The notes: generated by a model not told the origin, from the letters alone. DNA of 64,000 bases from Lycocorax pyrrhopterus obiensis (GCA_014706295.1 JACSVZ010000012.1:13386227-13450226), one strand, 5' to 3'; positions 1 to 14,000 are shown, counted from the stretch's first letter. Program-made: numbers and translations.

Positions 1-82
1 ATGAGGGACCAGGGTTGTGTCACTTCCCAGGGATCCTAAAGCCACATCCCTGTGCAGTTGGGCTGACATCCAATAGATTGGA
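1..82 (+). repeat. 82-bp direct repeat, copy 1, cut by the window edge
   Basis: Matches 4273-4354 with only four differences. The match starts at the very first base of the window, so the repeat probably extends to the left. Similarity stops abruptly after CCAATAGATTGGA. Confidence 0.85.
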
Positions 83-3000
83 AACACGCAGGAATGAAAG
101 CAGCAGGTGAAAGAAGAATAGACTGTGTAAGGTGTCGTACTTGGACACGAAAGAACCACGCAGACCCAGCTTAGTTCAGGACAGAAAGAAGCCAGGAAAA
201 GCCCCAGGCTGTTTATTTTACTTCATATATATCTGTTCTTAGGAATGACCATGGATTGGAGGATGAGGTTACCACCTCTCCAACCACACTGGTCAGACGA
301 AAAGGTCCATCAAACTTCTCCACCTCAGAAGGAATGAAAACAAAAAGGAACAGTTGGCCAAACATAACTGTGTTTGCAGAAAGTGCGTGACAACTCCATC
401 ACAGAAATGAAAACATCAGAAGACTGCAAATCTCAGGGCAACAGTAAGGATTGTTGTGCTTAGGAAATCTCTTTCACTTTAAACAAGTTTTGCTTTTCAG
501 ACTGGAATGAAAGTATCCAAGAGAGGGCAGACACTTATCATTGATTCGTGAATCTTAGATGGACCTTTATTAATTAAGTATCGGTCCAACTAATTGAGAA
601 TTACTTCATTATCTAGCACTTAGAGTCAATGATACCAGGTTAAGTTACTTCCCTGTTGCATTTTCCTGCACCAAGCTATTTGAAGCTTGCTGGCAGTGAC
701 CAGCTGGCTCACAAGTATCTTAAGGTGCCAGAAGGAAAGAGATCAGAACACGAGAGAGCCATCAAAAGCAAACGTTCTGTATTCTGAATTTAAGGATAAG
801 ATCCTTCCCAATGTAGACAAGACTGTCTATAACTCCTTGGGCTGTTTAAGAACTGCACAGTGGGCAAAGCATGAGAACATCAGAACACATTAAGTGCATT
901 CCTGAGGGAGAAATTACATGGGTGGCAGTGCAGCAGATCCTGCAGCCTAATTTAATGGAACAAAACAGGCAACTCTTTAGTAATAATGCATCCCAAATGA
1001 GTCTGAACATTGAGTACTCCACAGGAAAGGGAAAGCTAGTGAGGCACCAGCCTGATTCCATTTTCAATTTTTGCTTAGCTTCTGGGGCTTGCTCCTCATT
1101 GTTGTAGTCCAGGCTAATGACTAAGACTGAAAATATTAAAAAAAAAACTACCCCAAAGTAAAGTAAATAACTTTATTAATCTCTTCATCACAGAGATTTG
1201 AAATAAAAATATTTTTCATGGCTGACACGGGCATACAGAAGGAGAAAGCATAGCAAATAAGAGCAATATATAAATATTTTAATTTCATATCTCCTCTAAC
1301 TCAACATAGACCACAAATGCCTTCTTTTGTACTTTGGAATACTTTAATGCATTTTGGTTGTAGTTTCAGTCAGAAGTAATATTCCAGTCACTCTACAAAA
1401 ATTATAATATTAGGCAATTGATCACTCAAATTGGGAAAGAAATGCTCCATGAATGTACCTTGCCAGTGAAATTGAACGTCCAGTGAGTAAACACAACTGG
1501 CCAGCGTTGTTCTTGGTTGAAATTGCTTGTTGAAAACAAGCAGTTATGTGCTGAATTAAGTTAAATTTCCCTCATGAAAAAATAATAGGAGAATCCACAC
1601 AAAGCCTTTAGTTCTGCACGCTTACCCCCTGCCATCCAGTGCTGTGTCCCAAGCAACAGGAAAAATGGCAATACAAGGTCATTCAGAAGGGTCTCTTTCT
1701 GCTGCCTTTCCTTGTCTCAGGCAATTCTTTCCTGCAATTATTCCTGCTCAAGCTGCAGTGACAGTGTTTGCTGACACTGTTTACTGACACCAGCCAGGTT
1801 AACAGGTGAATGAATCAGTTTTAGGGACAACATTTTCCTTCAACTTGTTCTTGGATTAAAGTCCAAGGCAATTTCTGATTTATCCACGCCTTTCTACCAA
1901 AGGCTCCCTACTTTGATTTAGCAAATATTCCTGTGGAAGTAACTCCAGCACCTTTTAGCAATACCACCACTGACTTCTGAAGAATTATCATCTCCTTTAT
2001 TCCCACCTCCAAAGCAAATAATTATGTCTCTGTCCTGGATCACAGAATTTGATTGTGTTCTCAATCAAAACAAAAGCAGTCATTCCAGCATCTATCACAG
2101 TTTGCCTAACAAGTCAATAGATTAAATCCTTAAGTTATCCTCTAACTAGGTAATCAGAGCCAAAAAAGGAAAGAGAGGAAAGGCAGATGCAGACTGCAAC
2201 ATGTTCCAAATGTCATGCTCTTCAAAACACTTCAAATCTATTGTGCTCTCCTAAAACACATCTATTTCATAATATCTGAGGACAAAAGGAACTCAATAGA
2301 TTGAAGCATTTTTATAAAGAGAAGAGAAAAAGAACTAAGCCACAGCCTTGACAGCAGAATGGTTCAACCTGCTTAGAACCCTGAGAGCCAAAAACCAGCA
2401 CCTTGAATTGGACTCTCAGTCCAGACGAACCCACCATTGCAGCTTCTCCCTTTTCAAACACATTTCCTCTATAAAGCAATATCTATAAATGCAATCATGA
2501 TCACAAAGCCATACACACACAAACCAGGTTTTGTAATAAACCAACTGTGAGGAGCAAATAAATGTCCTAAACCAGAAAATCTATATGAGAAACTGCATTA
2601 ACACAGTGTAACCTTGTGTGGCGATGCACGGAAAGGTCAAACTGTCAGACTTCAGATCCAATTCTTACACTTGATTCTACGTTTTATGCATGTATTTAAT
2701 GAAAAAGCCTTGAGTTATTGAGTCAAAAATTACTTTAACCCAAGCTAAACATAAGAGATGATAAATGTGTATTTCACTCATCAAGAGTAACACCGTTCTC
2801 AAATTCAGTGCCTCCTAATACCATTGTTATTCACCCCAGGCACTTCCAGGACAGCAGCTCACACTGAAGTTGCTGCAGTGCATCCAGATGGGGTTCAGTT
2901 CCTACATCCTCACCTGGTCTTGACAAAATTTTTAATCTGATACCATGAATCCAGACCCATCCTTCAAACGAGGGAATTTTATCTTGAGCTGTAGCTCTAA

Positions 3001-4154
3001 GCTCGTATCTTAGTTTCTGGAAGACCCTTCCTCTCCTCCTTTTAACCTTTTAAATGATCAGCTTTCCAATAAGCGCTCCTCAGCTTTCCAAGGTGTGTTC
3101 TTCTACACTTCAGGAATACTCAAATGAATTACTCCAAGTAATGACAAGGTTCAATTTGTTCTTTATGCAAAGACAAGGACATTGCAGAGCACGTCACCTC
3201 TCCCCATCTAAACTGGATTTACAATTCTGTTAACACCTGAGATTTAGAAGGCCGGATTTGTCACATGATACAAGTTTGGTGTAGTCAATTCTCCAGAGCT
3301 GATCAGCAAAACAAGTTTTCCCCTCCTACAAAAGTATTAAGAACTTTTTCAGATACTTTTCTCGCATTTTCTTTTACAACATGACAGTCCCAAAACTGAA
3401 TAAAGATGTTTCTTCTTACGTTAACAGCAAAAAGATGCATTTTTTTCTTCACTGTACTTCTTCCCTTTCCTCCTTTCCAAATATTCACAAAGGCAATTTA
3501 AACAGAAAAAAATTAAAATAGTACCTTCATTCAAAAATGCACTAAAGGCATTCTGAAAGCTGTTTAAAAGGTAAAAGTTCGAGCTCTCTCCTGGCACAGG
3601 TGACATTACAGATGAAAACAGAGTTTGGGGAGCTGTATGCTCTGGGAACACTGCAGAAGTCAAACCACACCCAGTCTTCTTCTCTAAACTTGGCACAAAT
3701 ATTTATAGGGCAAAAAGGTTGGTTCATAACAAAGGAGGCCTCGTGGGCACAGAAATATCTTTGCACCAAAATCCAAAGAACCTTCACCAGGCATATGGGC
3801 AAAGAGTTGGTTAAAGAGAGATAAAAAAGGACTGTTCTGGAAACACAAGGATACACACTCCTCATGGTCACTCGTGGGTAACTCATGACAGCTTCTCAGC
3901 ATGTCTCTCAGCCTGGAAAGAAGTCAGGACTTGCAAGTCTAATTCTTCATATGCTTCCTATTTCAGTGAACACAACTTTGCCCTAATTTAACAATTTCCA
4001 GTGCATGGTCACGGGCAGGGTGACAATCAGCCCTGTGGCATCAGGGAGCTGGCAGCTGTGGGTGTCCTCCAGGCACACAAGGGGGAGATGGAATTCTCCA
4101 GAGACCCTGGTTAAAGACTTTTACCCAAACTCTCGATGAGAAGCAGCGACTCAC
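83..4154. other. Non-coding stretch, no recognised gene
   Basis: AT-rich with stops in all frames; the short open frames here show no family motifs or consistent splice signals. If the minus-strand candidate gene is real, this would be one of its introns. Confidence 0.6.
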
Positions 4155-4245
4155 CAGCTCTTCCCAGCACAATTCTTGCTATAAAGCCTTGGACAACCAC
4201 GAGCTCCTCCACCTCCACCTTTCCACTTGTCTGTCCAGTTACCAA
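4155..4245 (-). CDS. Candidate internal exon of an unidentified minus-strand transcript
   Basis: On the minus strand a strong acceptor (TTTCTTTCCTCAG) precedes base 4245 and a near-consensus donor (CTG|GTGAGT) follows base 4155, bounding 91 bases. In the frame continuing from a phase 0 upstream exon it reads LVTGQTSGKVEVEELVVVQ and onward, 30 codons plus one base. The frame is part of a longer open stretch (4566 to 4111). No family is recognised. It could equally be a non-coding RNA exon or a chance pair of splice signals. Confidence 0.25.
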
Positions 4246-4272
4246 CTGAGGAAAGAAAGATCTTTTCATGAC

Positions 4273-4354
4273 ATGAGGGACCAGAGTTGTGTCACTTCCC
4301 AGGGATCCTAAAGCCACATCCCTGTGCAGAGGGGCTGACATCCAATATATTGGA
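4273..4354 (+). repeat. 82-bp direct repeat, copy 2
   Basis: Second copy of the element at 1-82. It lies 27 bases to the right of the acceptor of a candidate minus-strand exon at 4155-4245. It may be an unclassified dispersed repeat or part of a local duplication. Confidence 0.85.
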
Positions 4355-7300
4355 TGGTTCCCAGTGCTAACTCCCCACCATCTGCACCAAACGAGGGATT
4401 TCTCAAGCTGAACCTCACTACAAAGGCTGCATCCCCTCCGTTTGAACCAAAGGCTTCGTTCTGATGCTGTGCCAGGAAGAAACATTACAGAGGGAAGAAT
4501 TCCATGGCCTGAGACTGTGTGATTCACACCTGCTGCGAGCAGCTTCCTCGCCGCAAATGAGAGCAATAAAAAGAGAAGGCAAGAAGCAAATTATTTTAAT
4601 AGATACCTAAATTAACAATTACAGTTTCACCCCAGGTTACCACATTAACCAGTCACCAGCACTAAGTGAAGGAGTCACTCCAGGTACTGCTGCCAACCAG
4701 CTGCTGGCAAATGCAGCCCCTCATTCCCAAGGCAGGGGAAAGAGCTCTGTCCAGTGGCACAAAATTCCTTCTGCAACCAACTTGTGCCCAGCAGCAGCTA
4801 CTGCTATAAGCTCAGGATGCCAAAGAAATGCCCACAGCACTTCAGGAGCATGAAATATACATGGTGTCTGCATTCTCCAGAACCCCAGATTTCATGATAA
4901 GTGGGATAATGAGCTGGAGCAGCTGACCAACGTGGATTTCTTTCTTCTAAACCCAAGAATGGATGTTGGATGAGGCAAACAGCAGTGGAATAAACAGAGA
5001 AATAGCACACACACTGTGCTGGTTTTTTATTACTAGTCCAGAAATGAGTCAAAGCCTATAATTTTTTTAAATGTCCTCCTTTAAAATGGGAGACGTAATG
5101 GACTATTAGGAAACGTTCCTCCAATGCACGCATTGATTACCCATACCACTATGCCTATAAAATAAAGATTCTTCTAAGCACAGAAATGAAGTCATCCCAG
5201 CGTTTCCTAAGGGCACACAGTCCATCTTTTCCAGCAGCTTGCTCTCTACAAGGTGACAGACACTTACAGGCATTGTTGAACAAGCTTTTATTGCTTTCAG
5301 AGAAAGTTTTATGTTAACAGAATTTCAAATGTCACATAATTAATTTCTAATACTGCCTCCAAATCAGACAGACAGATCTAAACGGGAAGGGGAAAAAAAT
5401 TACTGGAACTGTATGCAAAACGTAGTGCAACATCCCAAGCAAGAATCCAATCAAGTGAAGGGAAAGAAGATCTTCACTGAGCTTTGATGAATTTTGAATC
5501 AAACTCAGTTTAATTTAAGAATTACTATAAGAACAATTATTTTATTCTAAAAGCTAATTAATAGTTGATTTTGGGAGAGACAAGCAGTGAAATGATTGCT
5601 CATTAACAGATTTGCTTTGTTAATATTTTTAACAATCCCCTGATGAAAAGCCAGAGTGTAAAGTTGGAGCGGCTATACCAGGTCCTTGAAAGGACAAAAA
5701 AAAAAAGGACAGGTATTCACCAGCACAGAACTTTGCTGCAGTAGCAGAACAGAACAGTAACAAGGGGGTAAACCAAGCCTCAGAGATGGAGCAGAACCCG
5801 GTGATTCAGGTATGCATCATTCTTATATATTCTGCATTAATCCCTTAAAAGACAAAGTGAATTTATTCAATTAGGGCTTATTTTTCAGTAACTTCCTAAT
5901 TAGGTGTTATAGTAAAAGAAGTACCATCAAAAAGACTTTTACCCCAACTCATAGTGGTGCTCACTTCTGGATATTTATCATGAAGTAGAATGGATTTAAA
6001 ACCTTTAATCTCAGGTAAAAAAGAAAAAAAAACCAGACAAAAGCAAGGGTTATGATTTGACCAATTAACTTGCCGATATTTTGCGTTTCTTTTGGGGAAA
6101 AATAAGCCTCTGCCAGAAGTGGTATACGAACAAGAGTGCTACTTTGCTGTCTGAGAGTTAAAAAGAGCCTACCTTCATAAAGCACTGGAAACCCAAAACA
6201 CAGACCAAAGTGCAGCTCTACACAGTTACACGGCTTGATAAAAGAGATTTCTGCTTGGATAAACAAACCAACCCTCTACACACATTTAAATACTTCTGTA
6301 GCTCAGGAAAGCTGTTGCATTTAGAGATGACCTTCCACCAGCAACGAACTGAATAAACTATCTTTCAAATGATTTGAAAATGAAATTCCTACCGAAATGC
6401 TGAGCCTCTACTTAGCTCCTCATTTGAAGAAGCATGTCTAAATCCAGGATACCAATCCCAGAAGAGAAAAAAAAAAAACCACCACATTTCAGAAAACTCT
6501 TGGATAAAATCAGCAGACTGAAACCTCCAGCAGCTCTTAAGTGGGCTCTAAAGCTACACTCTCACCCTATGACAACTCAGACTGGAAACATCCTACACCC
6601 AAGACAATGTTCCCACCACCCTCCGCCTGCACTTCTGACTGAGGGAAGCAGCCAGGATGTGTCCAGGAAAAGTACCTGGCCCGAACTGCACCCTGAGAGG
6701 CAAAGCTTCGGCTGCCTGGGGATCCATATGTTCTCCCCTCTGCTGTGCCTCAGGAGCCTGCTGACAGGCACAGCAGCTGAGCTAAATAACCAGGCAGGAA
6801 AGTTAACCTCCTGTAAAGATCTGGTAATTTAGATCTGATATTTATATAGGCAACTGCTCGGCAGCTCTTTTTTAGCCAAGTGTCACCAGATGAGATCTCT
6901 AAGCACCAATTCTCCTCCTCTCCTGGAGGCTCGACCCCCATCCTCAGCTGTAAAGTAGTGCTACTCAACATAAATGCAGTTCAAAGTCTGAATGGACAGA
7001 CCCATAAACAACCCAAACTGTCCAATTCAATGCATCAATCCTTACCCGATCTCTAAATGGTTCTAGGGAGCTGAAAAGCAAGTTCAGCAGTTAATATTCC
7101 TTCCCCCTCTCCCCACGAAAAAAGAAATCAGTTCTCTGACATATACATCTTGCAAGCAGCTGACAGCGAGAGCCAGATATAAATACACACTCCGGCACTA
7201 AAAAGCGTGTAGCCAAGATGAGAAATTAAAGAGAACCGTGCTTATGATCCCGGTGAGATGGGACACTCGATTGCATTTGTCCTGCTCTACTTGATGCCCA

Positions 7301-7387
7301 ATTACCAACTTCAGGATGACAAATAATTTCAAAGGTAACCTCCCGGCCCTTCCCCCTTTCTCTGAGCCGCTGAAGATCCTCACTTAC
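4355..7387. other. Non-coding stretch between the two candidate minus-strand exons
   Basis: No coding exon recognised. An AT-rich segment at about 5500-5640 is dense in TTAAT/ATTAA motifs and could be regulatory, but nothing in the sequence proves it. Confidence 0.55.
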
Positions 7388-7621
7388 ACTTTTGCCTTCA
7401 CCACCTCCTTCGGGCACGGGTTCTTCTCTGCCTGAGCAAGGCATTATTGCATCTTCTGCTGCTGCTGATGCTTCTCTGTCCTTTCCGCTGTTTCCTCCTT
7501 CATTCCCCAGCTTCAACCTCTTTCCCTCAGGTTGGGAATCATCCACATCCTCCCTTCTTATCTTGCCATCTCTGCCTCGCTGCTTCCCCGCGTCCTCCGG
7601 GCTGCCGCAGGAATGTGACAT
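7388..7621 (-). CDS. Candidate first coding exon of an unidentified minus-strand gene
   Basis: The minus-strand ATG at 7621 opens 78 codons ending exactly at a consensus donor, AGT|GTAAGTG (phase 0), and lies downstream of a CpG-rich patch. The predicted peptide is hydrophilic and charged, with EGKRLKLGNE (32-41) resembling a basic nuclear-localisation stretch and a Gly/Glu-rich end (EGGGEGKS). Such a sequence is typical of a disordered N-terminus. The gene would run left, out of the window. I do not recognise it, and it is not NCK1 or STAG1. It may instead be a lncRNA first exon with a chance frame. The same frame also has an upstream ATG inside the A/T run, which is less plausible. Confidence 0.35.
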
Positions 7622-7910
7622 TTTCAAAGTGTTACGGACTTTTTTTTTTAAAAAAAAAAAAAAAAACACGGGGGGGCTGCCGAAGCTGCCGTTTTGAAAC
7701 GGATTTGGCTTCCGAGAGCTCCGATGTGCTCTCGCTCCTCTTAAAAATTTCGGTGCTGTGCAGGATTCGGGAGCTGTTTCTCTGCCGCCCTCTCCTGCTG
7801 GCTGCGAGCGCTCCCAGCCTTCCCCCGGCTCCAGCCCTGCTCCCGAGGAAAAGTAATAACCTTTCCTATATCGATTATATGCACGATGCTGCTGCTGCTT
7901 TCAGCGCCAA
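7622..7910 (-). promoter_or_regulatory. CpG-rich promoter-like patch
   Basis: CpG dinucleotides are clearly denser at about 7240-7910 than in the surrounding AT-rich DNA, including several CCG/CGG clusters. The patch sits immediately upstream of the candidate minus-strand first exon and could contain its transcription start. A bidirectional promoter cannot be excluded. No clear TATA box was identified. Confidence 0.4.
7640..7666. repeat. T10-A17 homopolymer junction
   Basis: Ten T followed by seventeen A, then CACGGGGGGG. It is self-complementary and would form a hairpin in single strands. It lies 19 bases upstream of the candidate minus-strand ATG. Run lengths may be affected by sequencing error. 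Confidence 0.9.
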
Positions 7911-8073
7911 AACCCTTGGATTTCTCTTCTCCCTGATCCACGGAAATTGGCTTTCCTTAAAGTACAAAATATTTGCTGCACAGTCTTTAAATCCAAATTT
8001 ACCTCTGTCCCCAAGGGATGCTGTGGACTTTGGTTACATACTCTTAGTGATGCCAAGAGTAATTACCCATTAA

Positions 8074-11000
8074 AATGCAAAGGTGGCCTTAACTCCAAAC
8101 ACCTTCTTTCAAAATAATTTCATTACAGGTTTAGGTTTTTGGGTTTTTTTCTATAAGGGTAGTCTTACTTTGTAAATTAACTTTGAAAATTGACTTTGCA
8201 TCTTCTAAATCCGCATTCTGCAGTGTGACACAAATTTCACATAACCTTCTGGCCCTAGAGCTGGAGGGACGAGATTAAAATGAGATTAGGGCAACCCAAC
8301 AGGACAGTTTGGAGGTTCTTTTTGCTCTCTCAGACAGTTTATAAAAAACACCACCATACATAATCAAAGGTTTGGTGCAATATTTGAAACTTTAAAAAAA
8401 AAAGTAACCAAGTGCTTTGGCACACAGAGTGCAGTGTGCTGCTCATTCTTCCAATAGAGAAGGCAATATGAAGTAGAGGAGGTTTCCTATTAAAAAAAAA
8501 AAAGCAATATGAGTCCTGTTTTCTCACTCTTAAGTGCTTGTAGATTTAAATAAGGCTCCTTAGGTCTTGCAGAGGGAAGTAAAGCCCTAAGAAGCCCTCT
8601 GCATATATCTAGATGTGTTCCAGTCAGGATCTCAGGGACCAAGATTCAGGAGCAGTGCCCAGCCAGGTGTGGATGAATTCATCGTGTTCAACAAGGTCTG
8701 TCAGGCCAGAGCCTCAGAGGGAGCTAACCTGTGTCCCAGCACTGATCTCACTGACATTATGAAATGGATTTTAGTTTGAGCAAGTAACCTTGTGTTAATT
8801 ATACTGGAATGAACAAAGAGGGGAGGGATCTTAACTGGCTTTGGTCATTTGGGACACTCCAGCCAGATCCACAGGAGTTCTGAGAGACCCGAGATATCTG
8901 CACACTCAGAACTGGATATATTAAATATCTGCTGAATAACACTGATTGTAGCAAAGGGTGGGCATTGGCCTTCACCAAACTGGCAGCTGAAAGCACTTTC
9001 AGAGCTGGATGGACACAAACCAAATGGGCTCAGCAGAGGAAAAACAAATCTGAGAGGTTTTTTAAATGGTGATGGATCAAGCATCACATGCCTTGTAACT
9101 TGTGGGCAAGTTCCACAGCTTGGCCTTCAATTTGGAGTCATGTCCATTTGTGATCAGCCTACAGAAGAAACTTGCTCAGCTGATGACTGATCCTCTTCAA
9201 GAAACAAGAGATCATCAGCCAGAGCACAGCCAGACAACTGCTGCAGGAAGGGTTTCACCCTGGATGAGCACAGCTTAATACAGGTCATGCCCCACTTCTC
9301 AAACCCATGAGTTCCCACATGCATCAAGCTCAGGGGGAAAGAAAACCATTAATAATCACCACTCAGTGTCCTCATCAACGGCAGCAGCGACCAACAATGG
9401 GGATTTTCTACAAAAGTTACATCCCCTAGGCAGAACTGTTGACTTCAAGAAGTTCTTCACCCTCTTTCCCATACTGTTAAAACACAACCCACCCTTTCCC
9501 ATCTTTCCTCCTTCTTGAAGCTCCCGGAAGAGTTACACAACTGTTTGGATCATCTCCACCAAACTGCAAAAGCTTTTATTTCCAGTGCTCATTCTCCATT
9601 CATACCTGCTTTTTCCATCAGACAAGTCATTTAATCCTTTGTTTATTCTTTCTTACACTTCCCATCCTCACCTAAAATACTGAAAGACAGAAATAATCCT
9701 GAAACTAAAGTGTTGTTTCTACTATGATGCACCTCAGGCTTATTTGCACAGTAAACTGCATCAATTTCTGTTGGAGCATTTCTCCATCCAAAAGTTTGGT
9801 TTCATGGGACTCAAGTGCTTGGCAAGAGCTTGCCAGTTGTACCAGTATTTTATTTGTGTTTGAAGTGGAACCAGGCAGCTGCTCAGGCTGCCTCAATGAC
9901 CAGTCCAGCCACACACCCAGCGATGTCTGCCAGGCACTGCTGGCTCCTTGCACATTTCTGTCTCCACGCTGTCCGGATCACAGGCAGAGTCAGCTTCTTC
10001 CAAACCAGAAAATAAAACACTGGCTTCCTCATGTTTGAGGCATAGCCTCTGGTTTTGCAAGAATGAAAATTTACAGAGACAGAGAATTTATTTTTGTTTC
10101 TAATGAAAACCAAACATTTTTGAAATGCCAACATCTTCATGCAGAGAAAAGGAGAATTGGCAAGGCAAGAAATGAATTCTGTTGGTATTTGAGAGAGACG
10201 TTTATCAGGCCTTTGCTTCCTGTTATTTGGCACACAATTACTGTATGGCAGGAATGGGCAGTCACTGTTTTTGTGTTTCTACAGGACAAAAGCTTCCACG
10301 ATGTCAGAAATTTCTCCAATACATAAGCCCACCCTCAGCTGGGGCACCAGGCTTCAAGCAGAGAGCTCACTTCAGGAACAGGGTTCAAGTCTTTCAGATC
10401 ATCATAAATTCAGAAGGGGGTAACGGGATCAAGCTGAGAGTCAGTGCTCCAGACACGTCCAGCCTCCTTTTTTATCCTGTATGATACATTCCTTGCTTAA
10501 TATCAGACTGATTTAGTTTCACCTCCTGACCCTTCAGTGTAAGAACTTGCCTCTTGGCCAGGGTCCACCCCTTCCCTTCTTCCCACAGAACTCACTTTAT
10601 ACCTAATGAGCGGTTTTAGAGTCAAGCCCATGTTGATTCCCCACAGAACCCTTCACAGAACTGATGCTGAGCCAAATAAAGCCATTAGCACAAGTCACTA
10701 AAATCTGAGAGGCCATTACCCAGGGAGCTCCATCAAAGTGAGTAACAAGCGCTCTGAGACGTCAGGAATCCTTGCACAAACTCCTTTTGAGACATTTCTG
10801 CTTGAAATCACTGCTAAAAAATGCAGTTATACCAAGAGCAAACCAGAACAGCCAGACTTCCACAGGTATCACATGCAACAGCACTCTCAGCAGCCAGTCC
10901 AACTCCAGCCAGCAGCTCCTCGTGGACTGTAAGACACACTAAATGAAATTAAATAGGGAGGCCAAGACTCAAACTGGGGGATATTTCCACTTCTTGTGCC

Positions 11001-14000
11001 CCAACAAAACACTGAAACAAGAAGCAGCTGGAGACACGATGGGGACTGTGCCGCTTCCTGCAGGAAAGCCTGGCCTCCTCCAAGCACCACCCAAAAGCCA
11101 TTGGGATTGGGACACAAGGAACTAGGGAATAGACAGAGGGGTTTTTAGGGGGTTTGGGCAGAGGTGGAAAGTGAGAAGATGCCTGCTGACTGAGTCTCAT
11201 GAGACTTAGGTGTAAATAAGCTTTATGTCATTGTATCCACTTGACAAATCAGCCACTGAATGGCCAAGGACAGTGGTTTCAGTTCAGAGGGAACACCCCC
11301 TGCAGGATGGTGCATTATTTGGATCCCCCTTCACCTCACAGAGTTTAGACTCAACAGTGTTGGGCTCTTGCAAGAAAACAACTCACGGTGAGTTTTGAGT
11401 TTCAAAGACAGATGAGCCAAGAGGTTTCATACTGTTGCCTAACTGTGCTGCCACCAAAAACAGGCAGTTCAGTGTATGCAGAGTTAGACCATTCCCAAAT
11501 AATTCTGCAATTCAGCTCGACCAGCTCACAACCACCATAACAGAGAAGTTCATTGATTTCAGCATCTTAATGAGTAAAATTATGGGAATTACCTCAGAAT
11601 GGCATTTATATCCGAGCACTGTGATGTTTAATTTAATGGAATACTTGTTGCATTCCCTTACCTCACCTCAGTTTGCAAGCCAACGTAAGACTAATCTGAT
11701 TTAAAACCCTCTGATGTATGTCTCCTCTGCAGTGAAAACACAGCTTCTGTGAGTCTGTTCGTGTTGCAGGAGAACATAAAATGCCGGTTCTGCAAATGAA
11801 AGTCACTCTAATCTGCAGTAAAAGCTCACATCTCTTTTTGTGCGTTCTCTGATTTAAAAAAAAAAAAATAAGGAACAACAGGCAAGTTCCCCACTTGCAC
11901 AATTACTTTAATGGGTGGAGAACAGAATTATAAGTTTACATTAATCAGGTAATTTGGCACAACTTACTGCTACAAGGAGGCCAAGTTATTTTTAATAAGT
12001 CTGAAAATGAACCAGTAAGTCTGGAAAATTAATTTTTCATTTATTTCGCTATTGCTTCCAAATTAAACCCTCCACCTCATCATTGTAATTACTTCTGAAA
12101 GCTTATAAATATTTCATTATTTTTATTATTGTTTTATGTTCACCAACAAACATTAGAGACACTGACTACACTGTTTTTAGCTCCAGGTTTCCCTATAAAC
12201 TTTTTCTGCAGTAACATCTGCTATGACAGCCATAAGAAAAAACAAAGCAGGGTATGTTTCTGACTATTGAATCCTTCAGAACCTCTCAGACACCAAAATA
12301 TCCCCTTGAACTCCACCAGAAATGTGCCAGGGCTTTGCTAGTTATTAAAGATTCCAGGGTACCCGCAGACCATGGAAAGGTTCACTGCTCCATCCTGGGA
12401 TCAAATGGTGTGCTTGGCTTCTACCACCTCTCCTGAAGGATCAGAAACAACCTAATTTTTATGTCTTCAAGTTTCTCTCCAAAGCCACAAAATAATAAGA
12501 GATTGCATTTATTATTAAATATATTCATGAAGACAACTCTTCCTTTTGCTGCCCCAGTACCTTTCTTGCTGCAAACCCATAGAATGGGTGGGATCCCTCT
12601 CTCTATTTTCCTTACTCTGCCACGAACTCCACATGGAGGCAGCAGACACAAAACACCTCCCAAGAAAGTAGATTATTCCACATAATTCTCAGTGACACTT
12701 TGAAATCCTCCGTAAGTGGAAATCTTGCCTACCATCATTTCACACTATGGACTTCTGATTAAAGAGTGTTTAACATCCAAGTCCCATCACTGACAATCTT
12801 GAGCCTTAATAATGTTGAATCAGAGTGGAGAAAGAAAGGATTTAGCCAGAGGAGCTGGTTTGTTTTAATGTCACCAATTTGCCTATCGGGAGTTAATTGA
12901 ACAAGGTATTAATTTTCTATCAAAGCAGTGTCTGTTTTCTCTATGGCCTACATTAAGCACCTGAGATTTATTGTAAAATCCCCCTCCAGTTCCACGTTAG
13001 TCTCAGCACACCCAAACCTATTCACCCTTTAAATAAACTTCCCAAACCTCTGTTCAAGCAGGCAGTTACTGGCAGGAGCTGGGAATGTCACCTGCTGCCC
13101 TGCCCAAGATTTTCAGGTCAAATTTCAGTCTTCCACTAAACGTACAATGACACCCAAGACGTGCTGAGGAATTTGAAGGTTCAGTTCTCAAGCTGCTGCA
13201 ATAAACAATCCCTCTTTGGAGGGCAGAGTAACAGCATCATCCCTTCAGTGGCTCATATTAAAACACAGGCCAAAAAACAGTGCTGTAATTTTTACAAAGC
13301 TATCTCAAATCATCCAGTCGCATCAGAAGAGCTACTCTGGATTCACAGCTGCCAAGAGCAAAGTAGATGATTAAAGGAATTGCTCTCCCCACCATCACTT
13401 TCCATCTGTGTAACTCTCACAAACTAGAATAGGTGTATAAAGAGAACCAATTAAAAGACAGCTTATGACTATAGACTTTACAAACATAGCCTATCACATT
13501 GCAAATTTTATAGAAAGCATCAAAATTCCAGGTCTTTCCTATATTTTCTTTAAAGAGAATCTTAAACGTCCAGAGAGGACCAAACTGCTAGTGGAAGGCT
13601 GCAAGAGCTGCAGGGGGTGGAAAATAAAATAATTTTGAGAAAATTCTTCTCTTCTGAAAGAAATTGTTGCATAGGAGAAAGGTTCAAAACAAGTGATTAT
13701 ACTTATTGTTCCAAAAGTTTGGGATCACTAAAGCCGAGCGAGAAAACATTACACACTGGTGACAAAATGCTCTAGGTGACAGGACACAAAACAAAATTCA
13801 AATGGCATCCCAGACCTACACAGATCAGAAGGTCAGAATGGATTTTGGCACAACTGCAAACCCACTGCGTGGAATGACAGCCCGGTGACAGACTGACAGA
13901 CAGGGCTGCCCGGCACCAGCGCCGCTGCAGCACCAGGGACAGCAGAGTTTTCCCCCTCTCTGCAGAGGCCCAGCTGTCCACAGGATGGGGATGCAGGCAG

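Noticed and set aside
4111..4566. 151-codon open frame on the minus strand as a complete gene
   Set aside because: No family motif, and strong splice signals cut through its middle; only the 91-base segment between them is kept as a weak exon candidate.
7447..8073. 208-codon plus-strand open frame
   Set aside because: It runs through the T/A homopolymer and the CpG-rich patch with a low-complexity Pro/Ser/Leu translation; it is probably a shadow of GC-rich promoter DNA.
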